Source: Algoriphagus aestuarii (lineage in GTDB: Bacteria; Bacteroidota; Bacteroidia; Cytophagales; Cyclobacteriaceae). Taken from it: a stretch of DNA of 64,000 nt. Below are positions 1 through 7,574 of the stretch, piece after piece. The stretch is from NCBI GenBank assembly GCA_017051695.1, contig JAFIDK010000003.1:41426-105425 (forward strand). The letters run 5' to 3'. Under the pieces are notes generated by a model that saw nothing but the letters and a program-made list of their open reading frames with translations, ran no database searches and was not told the DNA's origin. The first letter of the stretch is position 1; every line of letters starts with the position of its first letter. The position numbers and the translations under genes were made by a program.

Positions 1-286
1 GTAATTATTAAATCAATCTCTCGATCCCAGAACCCTCCCGATAAAATCGGGATGCTCTACCAGCTGAGCTACGGAATCATATTTTCTGTGGACTTTTCCA
101 CTTGGTAATTATTAAATCAATCTCTCGATCCCAGAACCCTCCCGATAAAATCGGGATGCTCTACCAGCTGAGCTACGGAATCATATTTTCTGTGGACTTT
201 TCCACTTGGTAATTATTAAATCAATCTCTCGAACCCAGGGCCCTCCCGATAAAATCGGGATGCTCTACCAGCTGAGCTACGGAATC
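1..286 (-). repeat. Tandem array of three truncated tRNA-Lys-like copies (104-bp period)
   Basis: Three units whose tRNA 5' ends lie at 286, 182 and 78 on the minus strand, spaced exactly 104 bp. Each begins with the same first 26 nt as the intact tRNA-Lys at 616-688, including the whole D arm. The anticodon arm is then replaced by a perfect TCCCG/CGGGA stem around loop ATTTTAT, which still shows a TTT anticodon. The 3' side of the T stem and the acceptor strand are lost and replaced by AT-rich DNA, so no cloverleaf closes. The copy ending at 286 keeps a normal TTCGA T-loop; the other two read ATCGA. Each spacer carries a small GTGGA/TCCAC hairpin (88-101, 192-205). The array continues to the left window edge. 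These are probably tRNA pseudogenes, but a role for the conserved half molecules is not excluded. Confidence 0.8.
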
Positions 287-305
287 GGTACTCTTTGATA
301 AAATA

Positions 306-330
306 AAAAGCGGAACGTAATTCCGCTTTT
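306..330 (-). terminator. Rho-independent terminator of the tRNA cluster
   Basis: Inverted repeat AAAAGCGGA/TTCCGCTTTT with a 6-nt loop, followed on the minus strand by a T-rich tract. It lies just downstream of tRNA-Arg and separates the functional tRNAs from the truncated copies to its left. Confidence 0.75.
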
Positions 331-336
331 GTGAAG

Positions 337-410
337 TGATCCTGTCAGGACTCGAACCTGAAACCTACTGCTTAGAAGGCAGTTGCTCTATCCAGTTGAG
401 CTACAGGACC
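337..410 (-). tRNA. tRNA-Arg (anticodon TCT)
   Basis: A 74-nt cloverleaf. Acceptor GGTCCTG pairs with CAGGATC, the D arm carries GCTCAACTGGATAGAGC, the anticodon stem ACTGC/GCAGT encloses loop CTTCTAA (anticodon at 374-376), and the T-loop is GGTTCGAGTCC. The discriminator is A and no CCA is encoded. It is last in the Lys-Pro-Arg transcription unit. Confidence 0.96.
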
Positions 411-457
411 TGGATAAAATTTTGATCGATCCAAGGATCTATCAAAGGTAAATAAAG

Positions 458-531
458 TCGGGGTGGCAGGATTCGAACCTACGACCTCCACATCCCAAAT
501 GTGGCGCGATACCGGGCTACGCTACACCCCG
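458..531 (-). tRNA. tRNA-Pro (anticodon TGG)
   Basis: A 74-nt cloverleaf. Acceptor CGGGGTG pairs with CACCCCG, the anticodon stem CCACA/TGTGG encloses loop TTTGGGA (anticodon at 495-497), and the T arm contains GGTTCGAATCC. The discriminator is A. It lies between tRNA-Lys and tRNA-Arg. Confidence 0.96.
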
Positions 532-615
532 AAACTTTCTCTTTAAACTCAAATACTTTTTAACTCCTTGCAAGTTAAACTTTGTTTTTTGCCAACTCAG
601 GCTGGCCTTACTAAG

Positions 616-688
616 TGATCCCGCTGGGGCTCGAACCCAGGACCCATACATTAAAAGTGTATTGCTCTACCAGCTGAGCTACGGAATC
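616..688 (-). tRNA. tRNA-Lys (anticodon TTT)
   Basis: A 73-nt cloverleaf. Acceptor GATTCCG pairs with CGGGATC (one G-U), the anticodon stem ATACA/TGTAT encloses loop CTTTTAA (anticodon at 653-655), and the T arm GGGTTCGAGCCCC closes. Its 5' half and upstream spacer are the parent sequence of the truncated 104-bp repeats on both sides: the 5' end at 688 is exactly 104 bp from that of the neighbouring copy at 792. Confidence 0.96.
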
Positions 689-730
689 ATATTTTCTGTG
701 GACTTTTCCACTTGGCAATTATTATATCAA

Positions 731-792
731 TCTCTCGATCCCAGAACCCTCCCGATAAAATCGGGATGCTCTACCAGCTGAGCTACGGAATC
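731..792 (-). pseudogene. Truncated tRNA-Lys-like copy upstream of tRNA-Lys
   Basis: This fourth copy of the degenerate unit lies directly upstream of tRNA-Lys, exactly 104 bp away. The 5' 26 nt are identical to tRNA-Lys, the anticodon arm is the TCCCG-ATTTTAT-CGGGA hairpin, and the T arm opens CTGGGATCGAGA but its partner strand and the acceptor 3' strand are missing. The spacer at 689-730 has the GTGGA/TCCAC hairpin at 698-711. It should be the first transcribed segment after the promoter at 902-933. Confidence 0.75.
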
Positions 793-901
793 ATGTTGTC
801 TGAAAACTTTCAGAAATTTTAACCACTTTTTTGTGGGTTTTATGCTTTCAAATTGACTCCCTGGCCTTGCTTTTTGCCAGATCATTGTCGTAATTGGACT
901 G

Positions 902-933
902 CAAATTTAAGCTACTGATTTATAAATGCCAAA
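902..933 (-). promoter_or_regulatory. Predicted Bacteroidota promoter for the tRNA cluster
   Basis: On the minus strand TTTG (933-930) is followed after 20 nt by TAAATTTG (909-902), matching the Bacteroidota -33/-7 consensus TTTG-N19/20-TAnnTTTG. Transcription would begin near 895 and run into the truncated copy and tRNA-Lys. The -33 box overlaps the first codons of the divergent gene at 926. Confidence 0.5.
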
Positions 934-1651
934 CCCTAATTCAATCTTTCTTACAAAATTTTTGATATTTATTGTCTTCCTTTTGCAAAGTATTAATTGT
1001 CAGGCAGATGTGATTGCTCTGGAAAAAGCAGATTCTTTGTTTCAGCAAAGAAGTTACAAGGAGGCGATGGAAATTTACCAGAATAACTATCAACTAGGAA
1101 TTTATTCTCCTGCCATGTTACTTAAAATGTCCTTCATTTCTGAGGGAATAGGAGACAAAGAACATGCGACACTTTACCTCAGTAAATACTACGATTTGAG
1201 TCCTAATTCTCAGACAATTACTAAGATAAAAAGCCTAACAGGACAGACCAATTTAGTAGGGTATGAGGTAAGCGACGGAGAGCGTTTTATTCTGTTTCTT
1301 GTCGAATATCAGGAGATTATCGTCGGCTCTCTTTCCTTATTTCTTTTGATCTCCTTGATCATGCTGTGGATCAATGGAAGGAAAATCGCTGAGGCCAGGT
1401 ATTATTGGCCCTCTATATTGCTAATTGTTTTGATTTTTGCAGCCAATAACTTCCTACGGGCTCCAAGAACAGCATTGATTACACAGAGCCCAACGATGAT
1501 CGTTTCTAAGCCTAGTGCTGGCGGAGAATTGATTGCCCGAGTAGAGCCAGGACATCGAGTGAAGATCAAATCCAGTAAAGACATCTGGTATGAGGTAGAA
1601 TGGAAAAATAAAATCGCCTATATCAAAAAAAACAATGTCACTAGGCTATAA
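926..1651 (+). CDS. BatE-like TPR and SH3-domain membrane protein
   Basis: 241 aa. The N-terminal signal segment (about residues 8-27) is followed by a short TPR-like helical region (about 30-95) with the pattern of a TPR pair. Two hydrophobic helices follow (about 130-150 and 158-175), then a C-terminal SH3_3-like domain (about 185-241) with the usual alternation of polar strands and a W-Y-E-V-E core. This order matches the small BatE proteins of Bacteroidota, but no other bat genes are adjacent, so the name is by architecture only. The ATG at 926 opens directly on a good signal peptide. A strong terminator follows immediately. Confidence 0.6.
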   Translation: MPNPNSIFLTKFLIFIVFLLQSINCQADVIALEKADSLFQQRSYKEAMEIYQNNYQLGIYSPAMLLKMSFISEGIGDKEHATLYLSKYYDLSPNSQTITKIKSLTGQTNLVGYEVSDGERFILFLVEYQEIIVGSLSLFLLISLIMLWINGRKIAEARYYWPSILLIVLIFAANNFLRAPRTALITQSPTMIVSKPSAGGELIARVEPGHRVKIKSSKDIWYEVEWKNKIAYIKKNNVTRL

Positions 1652-1688
1652 AAAAGAAGCTCTCGATTTTCCGAGAGCTTCTTTTTTT
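1650..1688. terminator. Bidirectional terminator between convergent genes
   Basis: Perfect stem GAAGCTCTCG/CGAGAGCTTC with a short loop, flanked by an A run on the left and a T run on the right. It can end both the BatE-like gene (+) and the DUF1080 gene (-), whose stop lies 2 nt away. Confidence 0.85.
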
Positions 1689-1689
1689 A

Positions 1690-2430
1690 TTAAAGTTTCT
1701 TGATCTGTAGATTTTTGAAATAAACAAGATCTCCATGATCCTGCAGAGCAATCTTTCCTTTTTTAAAGGTTCCAAAACCTGGCATGTCTTTAAACTTACT
1801 GTCTGCGATCAAGGCTTCCCATTCTGGTGTCCACATAGTAGTACTCACTACGGTAGTTCCGTTTAGGATCAATTCAAGTTTGCCATGATCCGCTATGATT
1901 TCGGCTTGGTTCCATTCACCCCAAGGTTTTACGGTTTCTTCACTGCTTACGATCAGGTCATATAAATCACCGGCTCTGTGACTGATGATTTTGGCATCTG
2001 GATGTCCTTCATTATCCAGCACCTGCATTTCCATGCCGGTATTCCAAGGGTACTGGTATTCCGGAGCTTCGTGAACAAAGAAGATTACGCCGCTATTTCC
2101 GTTTTCACCGATTTTCCAATCGTATTTGAAGTGGAAATTTTCAAACTCCTCGTCTGTCACAATATCTCCTCCATCACCTGTTTGCCATCCATCTTTATTC
2201 CCGGCATCTAAATAAATGGTGCCTTCTTCATCAATTTTCCAAGCTTTTCCTACTTCACCGCCACCGTATTTATGCCATCCAGCAAAAGTAGATCCATCTG
2301 TAAGTGAAATCCATTCAGACTCCTGAGTTGTTTCTGTTGTTTCGGCTACTTCGGTTTCTGCAGTTTTTTCGTTGGCACAGGAAGCTAACAGACCCGCTAA
2401 AGCCAAAACAGCAAAATATTTTTTGTTCAT
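1690..2430 (-). CDS. DUF1080 (3-keto-disaccharide hydrolase-like) lipoprotein
   Basis: 246 aa. A lipoprotein signal (lipobox LLASC, residues 14-18) is followed by a Thr/Glu-rich linker and one DUF1080/LamG-like beta-sandwich (about 38-246). Family marks include the opening W-I-S-L-T-D-G-S-T-F-A-G-W, the central G-N-S-G-V-I-F-F and a C-terminal G-x-I-A-L-Q-D-H-G segment. Members of this Pfam family (PF06439) are assigned as 3-keto-disaccharide hydrolases, cleaving glycosides already oxidised at C3. That fits the GMC dehydrogenase encoded in the divergent arm. It is last in the minus operon, 4 bp after the cytochrome gene. It likely acts in the periplasm or at the outer membrane. The substrate is unknown. 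Confidence 0.85.
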   Translation of the reverse strand: MNKKYFAVLALAGLLASCANEKTAETEVAETTETTQESEWISLTDGSTFAGWHKYGGGEVGKAWKIDEEGTIYLDAGNKDGWQTGDGGDIVTDEEFENFHFKYDWKIGENGNSGVIFFVHEAPEYQYPWNTGMEMQVLDNEGHPDAKIISHRAGDLYDLIVSSEETVKPWGEWNQAEIIADHGKLELILNGTTVVSTTMWTPEWEALIADSKFKDMPGFGTFKKGKIALQDHGDLVYFKNLQIKKL

Positions 2431-2434
2431 CTTT

Positions 2435-2860
2435 TTATTTCTTTAGCAACAATACATAAGCGACCATGTCTTTGGCGTCTTCAAGGGTCACATTTGGATG
2501 TGCAGGCATAGGTACTTCGCCCCAAACCCCCACACCACCTGCGATTACTTTTTCAGCTAGCATGTTGATGTTTTCTTCTGTGCTTTCATACTTTGCAGCG
2601 ACATCTGCATAAGAAGGTCCTACGATCTTTCTTTCTACCATGTGGCAAGAAGTACAATCCGAAGTTTTCAACTTTTCAAGACCTTTGATATAAATCGGGT
2701 CATTTTGATATTTTTCTTCTAGACTGATCTCTTTAGCCGGCTCAGTAGTTGTAGTTTCGGCTACCGTGGTAGTCTCAGATGATTTTTCTGCACCTCCGCA
2801 TGCGAAAGCCAATCCAGCCAAAGCGGCTAGTCCCAGGTTTAAAGGTTTTGTGATTTTCAT
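2435..2860 (-). CDS. Class I cytochrome c lipoprotein
   Basis: 141 aa. A lipoprotein signal (cysteine in LAFAC) and an Ala/Thr/Glu-rich linker precede one haem domain. The haem site is CTSCH (about residues 69-73), with the sixth-ligand methionine in the V-P-M-P-A-H segment near residue 120. This is the c551/c552-type layout. In related glycoside 3-dehydrogenase systems a c-type cytochrome accepts electrons from the flavoprotein, so this is the expected electron acceptor for the GMC/subunit-3 pair at 7575-9831. That role is inferred from context. Confidence 0.88.
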   Translation of the reverse strand: MKITKPLNLGLAALAGLAFACGGAEKSSETTTVAETTTTEPAKEISLEEKYQNDPIYIKGLEKLKTSDCTSCHMVERKIVGPSYADVAAKYESTEENINMLAEKVIAGGVGVWGEVPMPAHPNVTLEDAKDMVAYVLLLKK

Positions 2861-2884
2861 TTTTGTAGTAATTAATATGGGGTT

Positions 2885-3937
2885 TTAAATTCCTAAAATT
2901 TTCTTGTTAAATGCCTCATCAGCACCCACGCCTGCAAAGTCGTCAAATGCTTTTTCAGTAACTCTGATGATATGTGAATCGATGAACGGAGCACCTTCTG
3001 CGGCTCCTTGCTCTGGATGCTTGATCGCACATTCCCACTCTAACACAGCCCATCCATCGTAATCGTACTGCGAAAGTTTGCTAAAAATTCCAGCAAAATC
3101 AACTTGTCCGTCACCCAAAGATCTGAAACGACCGGCACGCTCTACCCATCCTTGGAATCCACCATACACACCTTGTTTTCCAGTCGGGTTAAATTCAGCA
3201 TCCTTCACATGGAACATCTTGATTCTATCATGATAAAAATCAATGAATTGTAAATAATCCAGACATTGTAATACGAAGTGACTTGGATCATACAGGATAT
3301 TCGCACGTTTGTGTCCGTTTACTTTATCCAAAAACATTTCAAACGTTACTCCATCATGAAGATCTTCTCCCGGATGAAGTTCATAGCAGACGTCCACACC
3401 GTTTTTATCAAATTCATTTAAGATAGGAGTCCATCTTTTTGCTAATTCTGTAAATCCGGTTTCAACCAGACCTGCAGGTCTCTGAGGCCAAGGGTAAACT
3501 GTATGCCACATCAAGGCACCGCTGAATGTAGCATGTGCTGTCAATCCCATATTTTGAGAGGCTTTCGCTGCATACATTAACTGCTGGGTTGCCCATTCTG
3601 TTTTGCCTTTTAGGTCTCCTTTTAGGTTTGCAGGTGCAAAGCCGTCAAAAAGCTCGTTGTAAGCTGGATGCACAGCTACCAACTGTCCTTGTAAGTGAGT
3701 GGATAGTTCTGTGATCTCCATGCCTGCGGCTTCTACGATTCCTTTGACTTCGTCTGCATAGGTTTTGCTTTCCGCAGCTTTTTGCAGATCGATTAATCTG
3801 CTATCCCAGGTAGGAATCTGAACACCTTTATAGCCTAAGTCAGCTACCCAGTTACAGATGTTTTCTAAATTGTTAAATGGAGCCTGGTCATCTGCAAACT
3901 GTGCAAGAAAAATGGCGGGTCCTTTAATAGTTTTCAT
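2885..3937 (-). CDS. Sugar phosphate isomerase/epimerase (TIM barrel)
   Basis: 350 aa with no signal peptide, so cytoplasmic. This is an AP-endonuclease-2/xylose-isomerase-like TIM barrel. Metal-site residues are visible in order: Glu in CYELHPGE, Asp/His in YDPSH, His in FHVKD and Glu in LEWEC. It lies between the oxidoreductase gene (80 bp upstream) and the cytochrome gene (24 bp downstream). A likely role is isomerisation or epimerisation of a keto-sugar produced by the locus; the exact substrate cannot be read from sequence. Together with two Tat-exported barrels in the divergent arm, the locus has three distinct members of this fold. Confidence 0.85.
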   Translation of the reverse strand: MKTIKGPAIFLAQFADDQAPFNNLENICNWVADLGYKGVQIPTWDSRLIDLQKAAESKTYADEVKGIVEAAGMEITELSTHLQGQLVAVHPAYNELFDGFAPANLKGDLKGKTEWATQQLMYAAKASQNMGLTAHATFSGALMWHTVYPWPQRPAGLVETGFTELAKRWTPILNEFDKNGVDVCYELHPGEDLHDGVTFEMFLDKVNGHKRANILYDPSHFVLQCLDYLQFIDFYHDRIKMFHVKDAEFNPTGKQGVYGGFQGWVERAGRFRSLGDGQVDFAGIFSKLSQYDYDGWAVLEWECAIKHPEQGAAEGAPFIDSHIIRVTEKAFDDFAGVGADEAFNKKILGI

Positions 3938-4017
3938 TTTCTGTTTTGGTTTATTCCGAGTTCATTCAAAATTAACGGTGAATTTCTTTCGGTTTAGGTT
4001 TGAATTTTGAGTTTAAC

Positions 4018-5187
4018 TTATTTTTCAACGACAAACGGAGTCCATTTCTGATCCGATTTATTACTTTTTAAGACATGATCTATGAATGCCATTCCTCTGA
4101 TGCCATCTTCGATGCCTGGATAATCCTGCCATTCCGGTTTAGGCGTTTCACCTTTTTGCTCAGCATAGATACATCTTGCAAAATTTCGGTACAAGTTAGC
4201 AAAGGCTTCCACATATCCCTCAGGATGTCCTGCTGGAGTTCTGGTATTTTCATTTGCCAATGACCCTAAATAGCCAGTTCCAGCCCTGTAAATCTGGTCA
4301 GGCTTATCAGGCCATCTTACAGTTAGGGTATTGTTTAGCTCCTGCTCCCATTCCAAGCCACCTTTTTCTCCATAGATCCGGACCTTTAGGTTGTTTTCTG
4401 CTCCGGTATCTGTTTGAGAGGCCATCAGCACGCCGGAAGCTCCATTTTCAAATCGCATCAGCACCACCCCGTCGTCATCAATCGGTCTGCCGTCTATTTT
4501 GATATATAGGTCTGCGCATAGATGAGTCATTTTTAAACCGGAAACATATTCAGCCATGTGGAAAGCGTGGGTCCCGATATCTCCCATACAGCCGGCAAGG
4601 CCATTTTTGTTGGGATCGGTTCTCCAGGCAGCCTGCTTGTTGTTTTCTGATTCTAGCAATTTCCAAAGCCAACCTTGTGGATATTCTACATAGATTTTTC
4701 TGATTTCACCGATTTCACCATCGGCAATCATCTGCTTTGCCTGTTTGATCATCGGATACCCAGAATAGGTATGTGTCAAAAGAAAATGCCTGTCAGAATT
4801 GTTTACAATATGATACAACTCCTTTGCCTCTTGATAATTTAAAGTCAAAGGTTTGTCTAGAGCGACATGAAAACCATGCTTTAAGGCTTTGACTGTCGGG
4901 TCAAAATGGACGTTGTTGGGAGTGACGATGCAGACTACATCTATCCTTTCGGATTCAGGTAGTTGAAGTTCTTTTTCAAACATTTCATCATAACTCGCAT
5001 AGACTCTTTCCGAAGGAAGCATCAATTCCTCACCACGGATTTTTGATTTCTCAGGGTTAGAGCTGAATGCCCCAGCGGCAAGCTCAAACATCCCGTCCAT
5101 CAAAGCGCCGTTTAGGTGAATGGCGCCAATGAAGGATCCAGGACCACCGCCTATCAGTCCAATCTTTAATTTTTTTGTTGTTGACAT
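4018..5187 (-). CDS. Gfo/Idh/MocA family NAD(P)-dependent oxidoreductase
   Basis: 389 aa, cytoplasmic. The N-terminal Rossmann domain opens with a dinucleotide motif (IGLIGGGPGS, about residues 9-18) and contains the family signature around D-K-P-L-T. The C-terminal alpha/beta domain carries the conserved G-D-I-G-T-H-A-F-H segment (about 210), whose lysine/aspartate/histidine set is used for hydride transfer from sugars. It is first in the minus operon, facing the NHS transporter across a 253-bp shared promoter region. Members act on inositols and on 3-keto or free sugars, consistent with reduction or oxidation of an imported keto-sugar here. The substrate is inferred only. Confidence 0.88.
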   Translation of the reverse strand: MSTTKKLKIGLIGGGPGSFIGAIHLNGALMDGMFELAAGAFSSNPEKSKIRGEELMLPSERVYASYDEMFEKELQLPESERIDVVCIVTPNNVHFDPTVKALKHGFHVALDKPLTLNYQEAKELYHIVNNSDRHFLLTHTYSGYPMIKQAKQMIADGEIGEIRKIYVEYPQGWLWKLLESENNKQAAWRTDPNKNGLAGCMGDIGTHAFHMAEYVSGLKMTHLCADLYIKIDGRPIDDDGVVLMRFENGASGVLMASQTDTGAENNLKVRIYGEKGGLEWEQELNNTLTVRWPDKPDQIYRAGTGYLGSLANENTRTPAGHPEGYVEAFANLYRNFARCIYAEQKGETPKPEWQDYPGIEDGIRGMAFIDHVLKSNKSDQKWTPFVVEK

Positions 5188-5440
5188 GGGTAAAATAGAA
5201 TAGATTATTCTGGTAATAACAGGTTGAAATAATTGATAATTAGCCGAAAATCCTCGACTCTTTAATCGAGAAGGATAGATAATTGATTAATAGCTTCAGC
5301 ATGGTATAAATGGCTTTCAGAAATCTACTAATCCAAAGATTTTCACTGACCAATCAAAGCCTTAAAATAAAGTAAAATGATAAAAGTTTAAACTTTCTTT
5401 CCTAAATAGGGATATTTCCAATTAACTAATCTTAATCTCT
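5188..5440. promoter_or_regulatory. Divergent promoter region of the keto-sugar locus
   Basis: 253 bp between two divergent operons with no gene inside. It holds an inverted repeat CTCGA-N8-TCGAG (5253-5270) flanked by two ATAATTGAT direct repeats (about 5229 and 5279). This is a plausible operator controlling both arms. No clear TAnnTTTG box was found on either strand, and no regulator gene is encoded at the locus. Confidence 0.35.
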
Positions 5441-6676
5441 ATGCTTCTCCGCACGAAATTTCGGCTTTCATTCATGATGTTTATGGAATTCTTTATCTGG
5501 GGTGCTTGGTTTGTGACCATGGGGACATTTCTTGGCTCTAATTTGATGGCCAAAGACCAGGAAATTTCTTTGGCTTTTTCCACTCAGTCCTTTGGTGCCA
5601 TCATTGCACCTTTTATCGTGGGTTTGATTGCTGACCGATATTTCAATGCGGAAAAAATCCTGGGGATTATCCATGTTCTTGGGGCTCTATTGATGTTTGG
5701 GCTGTATTCGGCCACTGATTTCTCGGGGTTTTTTCCAATGCTTCTGGGCTATATGATCCTGTTTATGCCTACACTGGCTTTGGTCAATTCGATCTCATTT
5801 AATCAAATGTCCAATCCGGAAAAGGAATTTTCGGTGATCCGTGTATGGGGGACCATCGGATGGGTAACTGCCGGGATTTTGATCAGCTACCTGGGTTGGG
5901 ATAGTAAGGCGGGTTTGGATGAAGGCTTGCTGAAATATACCTGGCTGATGGCAGGAGGAGTTTCTCTTGTATTGGGCTGTTATAGTTTTTTTCTGCCAGA
6001 AACTCCACCCAGGGCAAAATCAGCCAATAAATTTAGATTTTCTGAAGTGATTGGACTTGATGCATTGAAACTTCTTAAAGACAGGAATTTTGCAGTTTTC
6101 TTTATCAGCTCCATTTTGATCTGTATTCCCTTAGCTTTTTACTATCAAAACGCCAGTCCATTTCTCACCGAAATAGGGCTGGAAAACTCTACTGGTAAAA
6201 TGGCGATGGGACAGGTTTCAGAAGTGGTTTTCATGTTGGCTTTACCTGTTTTCTTTTCCCGTTTTGGAGTGAAAACCACGCTTTTTGTAGCTATGCTGGC
6301 ATGGGCAGTCAGGTACTTGTTGTTTGCATTGGGAGATGCAAATGAGGGTGTTTGGATGTTATTGATTGGGATAGGGCTACAAGGAATTTGCTATGATTTC
6401 TTTTTTGTCAGTGGACAGATTTATACCGATTCCCATGCAGGAGCAAAATATAAGTCTTCCGCTCAGGGGATGATCACGTTGGCCACTTATGGTGTAGGTA
6501 TGTTAATAGGCTTTTGGGCAGCTGGCCAGATTTCAAATTATTATTTGGTGGAAGAAGGGATTCACAATTGGAAATCAATTTGGTTGATTCCTTCTGGTAT
6601 TTCTGTAATGGTTTTGTTACTTTTCACGGCACTTTTTAAAAAAGAGCAACCTGAAACTAACAATAAAACAATATGA
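5441..6676 (+). CDS. MFS transporter, nucleoside:H+ symporter (NHS/NupG-like) family
   Basis: 411 aa with about 12 membrane helices. The N-terminal R-L-S-F-M-M-F-M-E-F-F-I-W-G-A-W block is characteristic of the NHS family to which E. coli NupG and XapB belong. In Bacteroidota such transporters often sit next to sugar dehydrogenase and isomerase genes, so the substrate here is more probably a sugar or keto-sugar than a nucleoside. It is the first gene of the plus arm. Its stop overlaps the next start by 4 bp (ATGA at 6673), implying translational coupling. Confidence 0.85.
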   Translation: MLLRTKFRLSFMMFMEFFIWGAWFVTMGTFLGSNLMAKDQEISLAFSTQSFGAIIAPFIVGLIADRYFNAEKILGIIHVLGALLMFGLYSATDFSGFFPMLLGYMILFMPTLALVNSISFNQMSNPEKEFSVIRVWGTIGWVTAGILISYLGWDSKAGLDEGLLKYTWLMAGGVSLVLGCYSFFLPETPPRAKSANKFRFSEVIGLDALKLLKDRNFAVFFISSILICIPLAFYYQNASPFLTEIGLENSTGKMAMGQVSEVVFMLALPVFFSRFGVKTTLFVAMLAWAVRYLLFALGDANEGVWMLLIGIGLQGICYDFFFVSGQIYTDSHAGAKYKSSAQGMITLATYGVGMLIGFWAAGQISNYYLVEEGIHNWKSIWLIPSGISVMVLLLFTALFKKEQPETNNKTI

Positions 6677-7548
6677 CCAAACCTGTTGACAATGGAAGAA
6701 GGGATTCTTTCAAGAAATTAATTGTAGGAGGTGCTGCTTTCGGCAGTTTATCCTCATTTGACATGAAGAAAGAAGCAAAAGCCCTTAAAGGAAATATTAA
6801 TCATGGAGTTTGCCACTGGTGTTTTCGGGATTATAGCCTGGAAGATTTTTGTGTGGAAGTAAAAAAGATCGGTATAAAAGGAGTGGACCTTATCGGACCT
6901 AACGGTTGGGAAACTCTGAAAAAGCATGGGATCGATTCTTCCATGTGCAATGGAGCGGAGATCAGTCTGGTAGATGGGTTTGGAGAAAAAAAATTCCATG
7001 ATCAACTCATCAAAAACTACACGGAGATGATTCCTTTGGTTGCCAAAGCCGGATACAAGAATTTGATTTGTTTTTCCGGAAATAGAAGGGGGATGGATGA
7101 TGAAACAGGATTAAAAAACTGTCAAGAAGGTTTGGAGAAAATTTTGCCTATAGCAGAAAAGCATGGAGTGATGATCCAAATGGAGCTTTTAAACAGTAAA
7201 ATTAACCACAAAGATTATCTATGTGATAAATCAGCATTCGGAGTTGAGCTGTGCAAAAGGCTAGGGAGTCCTAATTTTAAGCTACTTTTTGATATTTACC
7301 ATATGCAAATAGACGAAGGTGACCTGATCCGGAATATTACAGATTACCACGAATATTTTGGCCATTATCATACTGCTGGAAATCCAGGAAGAAATGAGCT
7401 CGGTGATGATCAGGAAATCAATTACCCGGCGGTGATGAGAGCTATTTTGGCAACAGGTTTTAAAGGATATGTTTCTCATGAATTCATTCCTAAAAAAGAG
7501 GATAAAATGGCCTCCCTTGCAGAGGGAGTTGCAATATGTGATGTTTAA
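6673..7548 (+). CDS. Tat-exported hydroxypyruvate isomerase-like TIM barrel
   Basis: 291 aa. A twin-arginine signal (G-R-R-D-S-F-K-K-L, about residues 8-16, then a hydrophobic GGAAFG stretch) precedes a xylose-isomerase-like TIM barrel similar to the hydroxypyruvate isomerase (Hyi) branch. Metal ligands appear in QMELLNSK, FDIYH, GHYHTAG and SHEF. Folding before Tat export suggests the metal centre is loaded in the cytoplasm and the enzyme works in the periplasm. It is coupled to the transporter gene by the ATGA overlap and lies 26 bp from the GMC gene. The substrate is unknown; a periplasmic keto-sugar is the contextual guess. Confidence 0.82.
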   Translation: MTKPVDNGRRDSFKKLIVGGAAFGSLSSFDMKKEAKALKGNINHGVCHWCFRDYSLEDFCVEVKKIGIKGVDLIGPNGWETLKKHGIDSSMCNGAEISLVDGFGEKKFHDQLIKNYTEMIPLVAKAGYKNLICFSGNRRGMDDETGLKNCQEGLEKILPIAEKHGVMIQMELLNSKINHKDYLCDKSAFGVELCKRLGSPNFKLLFDIYHMQIDEGDLIRNITDYHEYFGHYHTAGNPGRNELGDDQEINYPAVMRAILATGFKGYVSHEFIPKKEDKMASLAEGVAICDV

Positions 7549-7574
7549 AAAATAATTAACAAATACCCTATTTT

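Noticed and set aside
1-286. Reading the 104-bp repeats as three functional tRNA-Lys genes, or as a CRISPR array
   Set aside because: The acceptor 3' strand and the 3' side of the T stem are missing, so no cloverleaf forms. Repeats and spacers are both identical between copies, unlike CRISPR.
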